A program made the position numbers and the translations under genes. From CAIYUC01 sp963682005 (GTDB taxonomy: Bacteria > Bacteroidota > Bacteroidia > Bacteroidales > FEN-979), in assembly GCA_963682005.1 (NCBI GenBank), contig OY820914.1, positions 4,588,001 to 4,652,000 on the forward strand: a stretch of 64,000 bases of DNA, in the 5' to 3' direction. This document shows positions 7,706-15,303 of this stretch, piece after piece. Under the pieces are notes generated by a model that did not search any database, was not told where the DNA came from, and saw only the letters and a program-made list of their open reading frames with translations. Within the stretch, counting starts at the first letter, position 1. Each line of letters begins with the position of its first letter.

Positions 7706-9111
7706 TTTTCAGGCCCGACAAATGTCGCCCTGGTCTGGTCAAGCTGCCGGCCTCCGGAAATAATCCCGATATCCATTTCCATTTTACTCCCTGTAATTAC
7801 TGACTTATCCAGGATGATAAAAAAGACAGCCTCACCTACCGTTTGCTTTTTCACCACCGGGTCACTCCCGATGATCTTAATTTCTCCCCTGTGGGACAAT
7901 AATTTCAGGTTCACGGGGAGATCATTGTTGGTTTTGTTTACAATCTTGATATTATACAAATTGCTGATACGCCCATCGGGCTGATCCTGGAACAGCATGC
8001 CGGGTGAACGGAGAACAGTAGCTTCAACAGGATTTCTCGTCGCCAGGAAATAGGAAAAAGCCACCAGGAGAAGGAGCAGAACCGCAGTATAAGCCCCGGA
8101 GCGGAGTGTAAATCGCCAGGGCCTTTGGTCTGTGATCATTTTTTCTGATGCATACCGGATCAACCCCGGTCTGAACCCGTTCCTTTTCATGATATCATTG
8201 CATGAATCGATGCAACACGCACAATTGATGCATTCCAGTTGCGTTCCGTTCCGGATGTCAATTCCCGTCGGACACACAAGAACACACTGATGACAATCAA
8301 TGCAATCGCCTTTCCCTGCTCCCTTTCTGTCTTCGTTTTTCCTTACCGATCCACGTGCTTCTCCACGCTTGTAATCGTAGGAGATCACGACAGTGCTCCG
8401 GTCTAGCATCACGCCCTGTAAACGGCCATATGGACATACGATCGTACAGACCTGCTCCCTGAACCAGGAAAATATAAAGTAAAATATGAATGAAAAGACC
8501 AGCATGATGATCAATCCGGCAAGATGTTGTCCCGGGGGATCGGTTACAAGGTTAATCCATGGATCAGATCCGATCAGGTACATCAGGAAATAATTCCCTA
8601 TGATAAAGGAAATCCCGTAGAAGATCCCATTCTTCATGGCGCGTTTCAGGATTTTTCCTGCATCCCAGGGTCGTGCTTCAAGTGTTTTCTGGCTGGCTGT
8701 ATCTCCATCGATCCAGTATTCGATCCTGCGGAAGATCAGTTCCATGAAAATCGTTTGGGGGCATGCCCATCCACACCATAAACGGCCGTAAGTGACTGTA
8801 AAGAGCAGGATAAAAACGATCAGGGAGATCATCCCGATGAAAAAGAGGTGAAAATCCTGCGGCCAGAACTGCACGCCAAAGATCACGAAAGTCCTGTGTA
8901 TAAAGTCGAACAGCAGCAATTGCTGGCCGTTGATTTTGATAAAAGGAGCGGCAAAAAAGAATATCACCAGGATGATCCCCGTTATATTCCTTGCGGTGGT
9001 CAGGTTGCCCTTTGGCTTCTTTGCAAAGACCCACAGGCGTTTTCCACTTTCGTCGATCGTGTACAGATGATCACGAAAGTCTTCATTGTTCTGTTCTCCG
9101 GAATTCATCAT
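7702..9111 (-). CDS. ccoG: cbb3 oxidase accessory ferredoxin CcoG (FixG/RdxA)
   Basis: A 469-residue integral membrane iron-sulfur protein. It has several N-terminal helices with the conserved RLWCGWACPQTIFMELIFRR block, a CTIVCPYGR block, then two ferredoxin motifs (CIDCHQCVLVCP and CINCACCIDSC), another helix, and a C-terminal Ig-like periplasmic domain. CcoG reduces copper during cbb3 assembly in characterised bacteria. Length is normal. Its start overlaps the ccoP stop (ATGA), and its stop overlaps the ccoH start, so three genes are translationally linked. Confidence 0.95.
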   Translation of the reverse strand: MMNSGEQNNEDFRDHLYTIDESGKRLWVFAKKPKGNLTTARNITGIILVIFFFAAPFIKINGQQLLLFDFIHRTFVIFGVQFWPQDFHLFFIGMISLIVFILLFTVTYGRLWCGWACPQTIFMELIFRRIEYWIDGDTASQKTLEARPWDAGKILKRAMKNGIFYGISFIIGNYFLMYLIGSDPWINLVTDPPGQHLAGLIIMLVFSFIFYFIFSWFREQVCTIVCPYGRLQGVMLDRSTVVISYDYKRGEARGSVRKNEDRKGAGKGDCIDCHQCVLVCPTGIDIRNGTQLECINCACCIDSCNDIMKRNGFRPGLIRYASEKMITDQRPWRFTLRSGAYTAVLLLLLVAFSYFLATRNPVEATVLRSPGMLFQDQPDGRISNLYNIKIVNKTNNDLPVNLKLLSHRGEIKIIGSDPVVKKQTVGEAVFFIILDKSVITGSKMEMDIGIISGGRQLDQTRATFVGPEK

Positions 9112-9695
9112 TTGCAGGGATCTCCCTGGGGTGCTTTAGGATTAGGGGGATTCGTCCCTTTTAATGTTTCAACATAGCTTGTCACCTGCAGGATCTGATT
9201 ACGCGACAATTGTGTTTTCCAGGCAATCATTCCTTTTGCGGGAACACCTTCTGTTATCACCTTTACCATACTCCTGTAATCACATCCGTGTATAGAGAAG
9301 GTATCAGTCAGATTCGGTCCTACGAGCCCCTGCCCTGATGCCAGGTGACATACCACACAGCTTTTTGTCCAGATCGCTTTGCCTGCATCCATATTCGTTG
9401 CATCCGTCAACGGCATGAGTGACGTATCTGCATCTGCCGGGCCGCCTGCAGGTGTTCCCGGCATGGCAGCAGCCATTTCATTTTTATATTCGTCCTGCTG
9501 ATGTGGAGCGACCTTCAATACATCATAAACAAAAAGGTATGCAATTCCCCATACAACGGTTATAATAAAGAGCCATAGCCACCATCGGGGTAAACTATTG
9601 TCGAGTTCTCTGATACTGTCGGACTCGTGACCGGCAAGGATTTTATCCCCGGTTAGTTCATCCTTCTCAACGGATTTATTTTCATTTATGTCCAT
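9108..9695 (-). CDS. ccoP: cbb3 oxidase subunit III, CcoP (single haem)
   Basis: A 195-residue CcoP. The N-terminal motif LDNSLPRWWLWLFIITVVWG is the FixP-type membrane anchor, and one cytochrome c domain follows with CVVCH at residues 113-117. The proteobacterial CcoP has two haem c domains; this protein has one and is correspondingly short. It takes electrons from soluble or anchored cytochrome c and passes them to CcoO/CcoN. It ends in a Pro-rich tail with a last Cys (GDPCK). It sits between ccoQ and ccoG in the operon. Confidence 0.92.
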   Translation of the reverse strand: MDINENKSVEKDELTGDKILAGHESDSIRELDNSLPRWWLWLFIITVVWGIAYLFVYDVLKVAPHQQDEYKNEMAAAMPGTPAGGPADADTSLMPLTDATNMDAGKAIWTKSCVVCHLASGQGLVGPNLTDTFSIHGCDYRSMVKVITEGVPAKGMIAWKTQLSRNQILQVTSYVETLKGTNPPNPKAPQGDPCK

Positions 9696-9716
9696 AGAAA
9701 TATCTTTTAATTATTC

Positions 9717-9899
9717 TTAAACTTCATCAGTACCTTTACCAGAATCTTCAAGAGGCATTTGACGGCACTCTTCCACATCTTTCTTCTTCAGAGAAAAGGT
9801 ATAAAAAACTACCAGTCCGAAGAAAACAATAAAAATGAATGTAGAGATCAGTCCGTAATGATCCACTCCCCTCACCGATTGAAATATATCGCGCAGCAT
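9717..9899 (-). CDS. ccoQ: cbb3 oxidase small subunit CcoQ
   Basis: A 60-residue single-span protein. The helix GLISTFIFIVFFGLVVFYTF is followed by a Lys-rich then acidic cytoplasmic tail (SLKKKDVEECRQMPLEDS). Position between ccoNO and ccoP and size fit CcoQ, which stabilises the oxidase. Sequence conservation in this subunit is low, so position is the main support. Confidence 0.85.
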   Translation of the reverse strand: MLRDIFQSVRGVDHYGLISTFIFIVFFGLVVFYTFSLKKKDVEECRQMPLEDSGKGTDEV

Positions 9900-9907
9900 A
9901 GCTTTAT

Positions 9908-12076
9908 TTATTTTAACGGTTCTAAGGCTGTTTGTGCTCCGGCAGAATGAACATCCACTCCGAGGCGCTGCAGGTATGCGATCATGGCGATGATCTCCTT
10001 GGTCGGTTCACAAATGATCCCCTGGGATTTAAGGTCATCGGAGATCGCTTTTGCCTGGATCATCAGGGCATCATTGGCGGTCTTATCAAACCCTTGAGGA
10101 TAAGGCACTCCGAGCATTTGCATGACCCTGATCTTTGCCGGTGTTGAACTAATATCGAGATCATCGGTGATGAGCCATTTATATACCGGCATGATCGATT
10201 GTTCATTCAGCTTTTGCGGATTCAGCATATGATTATAATGCCATGAATTGGGTTTATACTGCTTGCCGTTGACCACCCCTTCGCGGGACAGATCCGGACC
10301 ATTGCGCTTTGATCCCCACTGGAACGGGTGATCATATACATATTCACCTGCTTTGGCATACTCGCCGTAACGTTCAGTTTCTGAACGGAACGGACGTACC
10401 ATCTGTGAATGGCAGGTATAGCAACCTTCGCGAACATAAATGTCACGTCCCTGGAGTTCGAGCGGGGTGTAAGGTTTCACGCTTGCAATGGAAGGGATAT
10501 TCGTTTTTACAAGGTACAGCGGTACAATCTCGATGATGCCGCCGATAAGGATAACGATGAGTGCAAAGACGGCAAACTGGATTGGCTTGCGTTCCAGCCA
10601 GCGGTGTCCGCTTTCTCCTGCAGCACGTTTGCCGGCCACCGGTTCAAGTGCAGGTGCGGAGGCAGCTTCTTCCGGCAGGAATTTTCCGGCTTTCACAGTC
10701 ATGACCAGATTATAAACACCAAGCACCACACCGGAAATATATAACACCCCGCCCAGCATTCTTGCGAAATACATGGGTTTCAACTGGGTCACGGTCTCAA
10801 GGAAGTTCGGATATTTCAGGAATCCATCCTGGGTAAATTCTTTCCACATCGAAAACTGTGTGATGGCTCCCCAGTATAATGGAACAGCATAAAAGATGAT
10901 CCCCAGGGTCCCGATCCAGAAATGCATGTTAGCCAGCTTTGTGGAGTAGAGCCTGGTCTGGAAAATCCGTGGCATCAGCCAGTACAGGACGGCAAAAGTT
11001 AAAAAGCCGTTCCAGCCGAGTGCGCCGATGTGGACATGGCCAACCGTCCAGTCAGTGAAATGTGAGATAGCATTTACAGTCTTGGTCGACATCATGGGTC
11101 CTTCAAAGGTTGACATACCGTAGGCGGTTACCGCGACCACCATGAACTTCAGAACAGGATCTTCACGTACACGGTCCCATGCGCCACGAAGCGTAAGAAG
11201 GCCGTTTACCATTCCACCCCAGGAGGGTGCAATCAGCATTACGGAAAAAACGACGCCGAGCGATTGTGCCCAGTTCGGAAGCGCACTATAAATAAGGTGA
11301 TGGGGACCAGCCCAGATATAAAGAAATATCAATGCCCAGAAATGCACAATTGATAACCTGTAGGAATAGATCGGGCGGTTGGCTGCTTTCGGAAGGAAGT
11401 AATACATCAGTCCGAGGAATGGTGTTGTCAGGAAAAATGCAACAGCATTATGACCATACCACCATTGAACCAGCGCATCCTGGACACCTGCATAAACAGG
11501 ATAACTTTTCAGGAAAGATACCGGTATTTCAATGCTGTTGGCAATATGAAGGACGGCAACGGTAACAAAGGTGGCAAGGTAGAACCAGATGGCAACATAG
11601 ATATGCCGGGTACGCCGCCTGATGATCGTTCCGACCATGTTCCAACCGAAAATGATCCAGATCACTGCTACCGCAATATCGATCGGCCATTCAAGCTCTG
11701 CATATTCCTTCCCTATGGTAAAGCCGAATGCGAATGTCAGGGCCGCGGCAACAATGATCAGCTGCCATCCCCAGAAATGGATCTTGCTCAACAGATCGCT
11801 GAACATTCTTGCTTTGCATAACCTCTGAAGGGAATAATAGATCCCTGTGAATATCCCGTTGCCAACAAATGCAAAAATGACTGCATTGGTATGGATGGGA
11901 CGGATCCGTCCAAATGTCAGGTAAGGAATCCCGAAGGATAATTGTGGCCAGATGAACTGGAGGGCAACTAAAAGTCCCACTACCATTCCTATAACGCCCC
12001 AGAACAGGGTCGCATAGGCGAAGTACTTCACAATTTTGTTGTCATAGTAAAATTTCTGATTTTCCATAATTATCAT
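9908..12076 (-). CDS. ccoNO: cbb3 oxidase fused subunits I and II (CcoNO)
   Basis: A 722-residue fusion of CcoN and CcoO, the form usual in Bacteroidota. The CcoN part (about 1-480) has 12-14 helices with the haem b and CuB ligands in order: RPIHTNAVIFAFVGN, WWYGHNAVAFFLTTPFLG (CuB His), the GPHHLIYSALPNW pair of His, and HFTDWTVGHVHIGALGWNGF. A linker rich in Ala and Glu (about 480-505) precedes the CcoO part: a membrane helix, then GRDIYVREGCYTCHSQMVRP with haem motif C552-x2-C555-H556 and the downstream DHPFQWGSKRNGPDL block. It reduces oxygen at high affinity with proton pumping. The first Met overlaps the ccoS stop by four bases; a second Met (MENQ, three codons in) is an alternative. 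Confidence 0.97.
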   Translation of the reverse strand: MIIMENQKFYYDNKIVKYFAYATLFWGVIGMVVGLLVALQFIWPQLSFGIPYLTFGRIRPIHTNAVIFAFVGNGIFTGIYYSLQRLCKARMFSDLLSKIHFWGWQLIIVAAALTFAFGFTIGKEYAELEWPIDIAVAVIWIIFGWNMVGTIIRRRTRHIYVAIWFYLATFVTVAVLHIANSIEIPVSFLKSYPVYAGVQDALVQWWYGHNAVAFFLTTPFLGLMYYFLPKAANRPIYSYRLSIVHFWALIFLYIWAGPHHLIYSALPNWAQSLGVVFSVMLIAPSWGGMVNGLLTLRGAWDRVREDPVLKFMVVAVTAYGMSTFEGPMMSTKTVNAISHFTDWTVGHVHIGALGWNGFLTFAVLYWLMPRIFQTRLYSTKLANMHFWIGTLGIIFYAVPLYWGAITQFSMWKEFTQDGFLKYPNFLETVTQLKPMYFARMLGGVLYISGVVLGVYNLVMTVKAGKFLPEEAASAPALEPVAGKRAAGESGHRWLERKPIQFAVFALIVILIGGIIEIVPLYLVKTNIPSIASVKPYTPLELQGRDIYVREGCYTCHSQMVRPFRSETERYGEYAKAGEYVYDHPFQWGSKRNGPDLSREGVVNGKQYKPNSWHYNHMLNPQKLNEQSIMPVYKWLITDDLDISSTPAKIRVMQMLGVPYPQGFDKTANDALMIQAKAISDDLKSQGIICEPTKEIIAMIAYLQRLGVDVHSAGAQTALEPLK

Positions 12077-12282
12077 TGGTTTGGTGGTTGTTCCGAATTG
12101 TCTGATGCCTGCTGAACTGAATCTTCCGATGCTTCAGGTGGTTTTTCATCCTCGAAAAGAATGCGGACAGACGAGCTGTATGGATCATCGTACTGCCCGT
12201 CCCTGACACTCCAGAAAAAGATGAAAAGAAATACCAAAGCCACGAGGATGCTGAAAGAAACCAGGACAAGGATGACACTCAT
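12073..12282 (-). CDS. ccoS: cbb3 oxidase assembly protein CcoS
   Basis: A 69-residue protein with one N-terminal helix (VILVLVSFSILVALVFLFIFFW) followed by the CcoS signature SVRDGQYDDPYSSSVRILF and an acidic tail. CcoS is needed for cofactor insertion into cbb3 oxidase. It is the first gene after the promoter at 12305-12337, and its stop overlaps the ccoNO start. A second frame over the same DNA is a shadow: only this frame carries the family signature. Confidence 0.93.
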   Translation of the reverse strand: MSVILVLVSFSILVALVFLFIFFWSVRDGQYDDPYSSSVRILFEDEKPPEASEDSVQQASDNSEQPPNQ

Positions 12283-12304
12283 AAAGCTAAGAAGGAATGG
12301 GAAA

Positions 12305-12337
12305 CAAATTTAGGAATTTAGGAATCACAATTCCAAA
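12305..12337 (-). promoter_or_regulatory. Promoter of ccoS-ccoNOQPGH
   Basis: On the minus strand: -33 TTTG (complement at 12334-12337), 21 bases, then -7 TAAATTTG (complement at 12305-12312), an exact match to the Bacteroidota TAnnTTTG box. The box ends 22 bases before the ccoS ATG. Confidence 0.65.
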
Positions 12338-12387
12338 TAAAAAATGCAAGAATGGTGCATATGCTAATAATTTAGATTTGGTTTAAA

Positions 12388-14820
12388 TTATTTTGCGACT
12401 GATGACCTGGCCCTTAGCCAGGCAAAATAGATGGAAAGCGTTATGAATCCGACGACTGTGACGGAACTCACAGGCATCAGGATAGCTGAAACGATTGGTG
12501 TCAGGTGCCCTGTGACGGCAAAACTCAACCCGGCCAGGTTGTAAATCAATGAAAAGCCCATGCTCATTTTTACAATACGGATACTGTCGCGGGAGAAGCG
12601 GAGATATCTGCTCAATGATCTGAATTGTCCGGATTCGAGGATCGCATCACAGGAGGGTGAAAAAAGATAAACATCATCGGCGATTGAGACCCCGCAATCG
12701 CTTTCACGAAGAGCTCCGGCATCATTCAATCCATCACCGACCATCAAAACCTTCTTACCTTCAGCCTTCAACGACCGGATATAATTCAGTTTATCAGTGG
12801 GTGACTGGTTGAAATGCATGTTACCGGGGGATGGAAAAAATTTCGAAAGGCTTGTCCGTTCAGAATCCTGGTCCCCTGACAGAAGGTGAAGTCCGAAACG
12901 GTTCTCCAGGGCTTTGAACACCTCTTCCATGCCATCCCGGTACCTGTTTCGGAGCAGAATGTATCCTTTCGGCTGTTCATTGACAGATATGAATACCCGG
13001 TTTCCCTTTGATAAACCTTCACTCCCGCCCAAAACAAATTCCTCATTGCCCACTTTAATGCGGAAAGAACCGATGATTCCTTCAATCCCTTTGGCCGGAA
13101 ATTCAAAAAAACCATCAAGTTCCTGTATTTCGGCTTCAGGAAGGACACGGTAGAGTGCAACACTGACCGGATGAGTTGAATTACGGGCCACCGACCTGAT
13201 CATCCCGATTTCAGATGATGAAACGTTGAGGGATGACAAGTCCGCATCGAAATCATCATTTCGTGTCAGCGTTCCCGTTTTATCAAAGACGATTGTATCC
13301 ACTCTCGCCAGCAATTCGACCACAGCTGTGCTTTTCATGTAAAACCCGTTGCGCCCGAGCGCACGCATGGCACCACCAAAAGAAAATGGGAGCGACAATG
13401 CCAGTGCACATGGACAAGCGACGATCAGGATCGAACATACTACGAATACGATCTTTGATGGATCGATGAACCACCATACAAATCCGGTCACAAAGGCCAC
13501 CAGCAAAAGTGCAACGGTGAAGTTCCTTCCAATGATGTCGATCATCCGGTTCCATTTAGTTTCCTTCCCCCGCCCACCGGGGTCATGATTCCAGAGTTCG
13601 GTCAGCCGGCTTTGCGTCACTTCTTTCTCGACGATCAGTTCAATGGACGCCCCCACCTGCCTGCCTCCGGCAAAAACCCGTTCTCCCGGACTTTTATTGA
13701 CCGGGGTGGATTCTCCTGTGACGAAGCTGTAATCAATGGATGCGATTCCTTTAACGAGAAGGGCATCTGCCGGAATCAGTTCCTGGTTCCGGATAAGAAT
13801 ACGCATTCCTGTCTTCAACTCCTTCAAAGCAATGACCTTTTCGTTCCCCTGGTCAGAAAGGACTGTTACTGCGACAGGAAAATAGGAGCGGTAATCCCTT
13901 TCAAAGGAGAGTGCTTCATAGGTTTTCCCCTGGTACCATTTCCCGATCAGTAGAAAGAAGACCAGCCCGGCCAGTGAATCCATAAATCCCGGGCCTGTGC
14001 CGGTAAGAATTTCATATGTGCTTCTTGTGAACAAAACAGTGATCCCGAGTGCTATCGGTACATCAATGCTGACAAACCGCTTTCTAAGTCCTTTTATGGC
14101 AGAGATAAAATATCCGGAACCTGAATAAAAGGCAACCGGTATCCCAAGCAGAATGTTCAGCAATCCGAAATTCTGACGCAGGATCTGCTCCACATTATCA
14201 TCAACGCTCAGGTAAGCCGGAAAACTGAACAGCATGATGTTTCCGAAGCAGAAACCTGCCACGCCAAGCCTGTAGTAAATACCACGATCGACTTTATTCT
14301 TCTGCTCTTCCTTAAGGCTGTCGAGGCCAAGATGGGGAATATAATTGACTGAAACCAGCAATTCCACCAATTGCCGGAAACTGATTTCCTTGTCCCTGAA
14401 TGTAATAGTTACTTCCTTCTTTAGGAAATTAACCGCAGAATGGCTGATCCCGTTGTTGAACCTGTGAATGTTCTCCAGCAGCCATATGCAGGAACTGCAA
14501 TGGATGACAGGAATGAACAGCTTCACCTTGCTGATCCCGTTTTCGGAAAACTCGAGCAGATCACGGGCTATGTCGGGATTATCGAGCCATGCATATTTTT
14601 CACCGATCTCATTTGTAATGGCTCTTTTACCCGGGTGGTCTTCCAGTGTGTAAAAATCACAGGCATTGCTGTTACTGAGAATCTCGTACACAGTCTTGCA
14701 CCCCGTGCAACAAAAAGACCTTTCATCAAACAGGACAGGATTCGAACCGCAATCTTCTCCGCAATGGTAACATTGTGAGTAATTTGCTGCCGATGATTTT
14801 CCTGTTGATGGTTTTGCCAT
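12388..14820 (-). CDS. ccoI: Copper-exporting P1B-type ATPase for cbb3 assembly
   Basis: An 810-residue heavy-metal P-type ATPase. An N-terminal Cys-rich domain (CYHCGEDCG, FCCTGCKTVYE) and a degenerate HMA domain (VIHCSSCIWLLEN) precede the membrane core. The copper motif CPCALALSLP is at about residues 469-471, the phosphorylation motif DKTGTLT has its Asp at about 513, and GDGLNDAGAL forms the hinge. CcoI loads copper for CuB of cbb3 oxidase. The frame also opens at a TTG seven codons upstream (14841), but that TTG is part of a perfect -7 box, so I start at the ATG at 14820 (MAKPSTGKSS). It lies 105 bases upstream of ccoS, which has its own promoter. Confidence 0.94.
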   Translation of the reverse strand: MAKPSTGKSSAANYSQCYHCGEDCGSNPVLFDERSFCCTGCKTVYEILSNSNACDFYTLEDHPGKRAITNEIGEKYAWLDNPDIARDLLEFSENGISKVKLFIPVIHCSSCIWLLENIHRFNNGISHSAVNFLKKEVTITFRDKEISFRQLVELLVSVNYIPHLGLDSLKEEQKNKVDRGIYYRLGVAGFCFGNIMLFSFPAYLSVDDNVEQILRQNFGLLNILLGIPVAFYSGSGYFISAIKGLRKRFVSIDVPIALGITVLFTRSTYEILTGTGPGFMDSLAGLVFFLLIGKWYQGKTYEALSFERDYRSYFPVAVTVLSDQGNEKVIALKELKTGMRILIRNQELIPADALLVKGIASIDYSFVTGESTPVNKSPGERVFAGGRQVGASIELIVEKEVTQSRLTELWNHDPGGRGKETKWNRMIDIIGRNFTVALLLVAFVTGFVWWFIDPSKIVFVVCSILIVACPCALALSLPFSFGGAMRALGRNGFYMKSTAVVELLARVDTIVFDKTGTLTRNDDFDADLSSLNVSSSEIGMIRSVARNSTHPVSVALYRVLPEAEIQELDGFFEFPAKGIEGIIGSFRIKVGNEEFVLGGSEGLSKGNRVFISVNEQPKGYILLRNRYRDGMEEVFKALENRFGLHLLSGDQDSERTSLSKFFPSPGNMHFNQSPTDKLNYIRSLKAEGKKVLMVGDGLNDAGALRESDCGVSIADDVYLFSPSCDAILESGQFRSLSRYLRFSRDSIRIVKMSMGFSLIYNLAGLSFAVTGHLTPIVSAILMPVSSVTVVGFITLSIYFAWLRARSSVAK

Positions 14821-14838
14821 ATTCTCTTTTGCTGCCTG

Positions 14839-14846
14839 CAAAAGTA
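14839..14846 (-). promoter_or_regulatory. -7 box of the ccoI promoter
   Basis: The minus strand reads TACTTTTG, an exact TAnnTTTG match, ending 18 bases before the ccoI ATG. No clear TTTG lies at -33; that stretch is occupied by a heptamer repeat (14863-14890). Confidence 0.55.
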
Positions 14847-14862
14847 CAGAAAAGTCGGCAAT

Positions 14863-14890
14863 CAGGCTTCAGGCTTCAGGCTCCGGGCTA
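14863..14890. repeat. Heptamer tandem repeat (aggcttc) in the ccoI promoter region
   Basis: About three to four copies of caggctt/aggcttc. It covers roughly 17-44 bases upstream of the ccoI -7 box, that is, the -33 region. Confidence 0.75.
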
Positions 14891-14913
14891 AGGGCTTCCA
14901 GCATTCAGCGGAC

Positions 14914-14942
14914 CCTTCTAACCTTCTTCCCTTCTTACCTTA
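14914..14942. repeat. Octamer tandem repeat (ccttctta-like)
   Basis: About three and a half copies at 8-base spacing with one or two changes per copy. Confidence 0.6.
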
Positions 14943-15144
14943 TACCATCAGGCTCAGGTTGCTGATCGAAACCCTTGACATGTAATTTATACCGATTCAT
15001 TTTTTAAGGATGTAAAACAATTTTTTAATATTTTTAATGCCGGTTATTCATTATTCAAAAGGAATTGCTTTGGTGATGAACTATAGGATTGATAATGAAA
15101 CACTAACGTTCATATTTTCTTTTTTTCATTAGATCACCATACTA

Positions 15145-15175
15145 TTTGACATTTCTCAACCTGACATATATTTTG
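15145..15175 (+). promoter_or_regulatory. Promoter of the 2006-residue surface protein gene
   Basis: A -33 TTTG (15145-15148), 18 bases, then TATATTTTG (15167-15175), close to the Bacteroidota -7 box TAnnTTTG. The leader to the ATG would be about 120 bases. Confidence 0.55.
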
Positions 15176-15303
15176 TATTATTAGCCTTCCTTTATTAAAA
15201 ACAACATTTAGTTCGGCAACGAATCTGGATCGATAAAAGACCTAATCTACTGAAAAAAAAAAGGAATCTATCTAAATTTTATCACCAACCAATAACCAAA
15301 ATC

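Larger units (their letters stand above)
14842..15303. other. Non-coding region between ccoI and the 2006-residue surface protein gene
   Basis: 462 bases with no supported gene. It holds the ccoI -7 box, a heptamer array (14863-14890), an octamer array (units like ccttctta, 14914-14942), an AT-rich stretch, and the promoter of the surface protein (15145-15175) with a leader of about 120 bases. No RNA gene was recognised. Confidence 0.6.

Noticed and set aside
12042..12278. Second frame over ccoS (78 codons)
   Set aside because: A frame-shifted shadow. Only the frame ending at 12073 carries the CcoS signature SVRDGQYDDPYSS.
14735..14750. ggattcgaaccg, similar to a tRNA T-loop
   Set aside because: It lies inside ccoI in a coding context and no acceptor or anticodon stem can be built around it.
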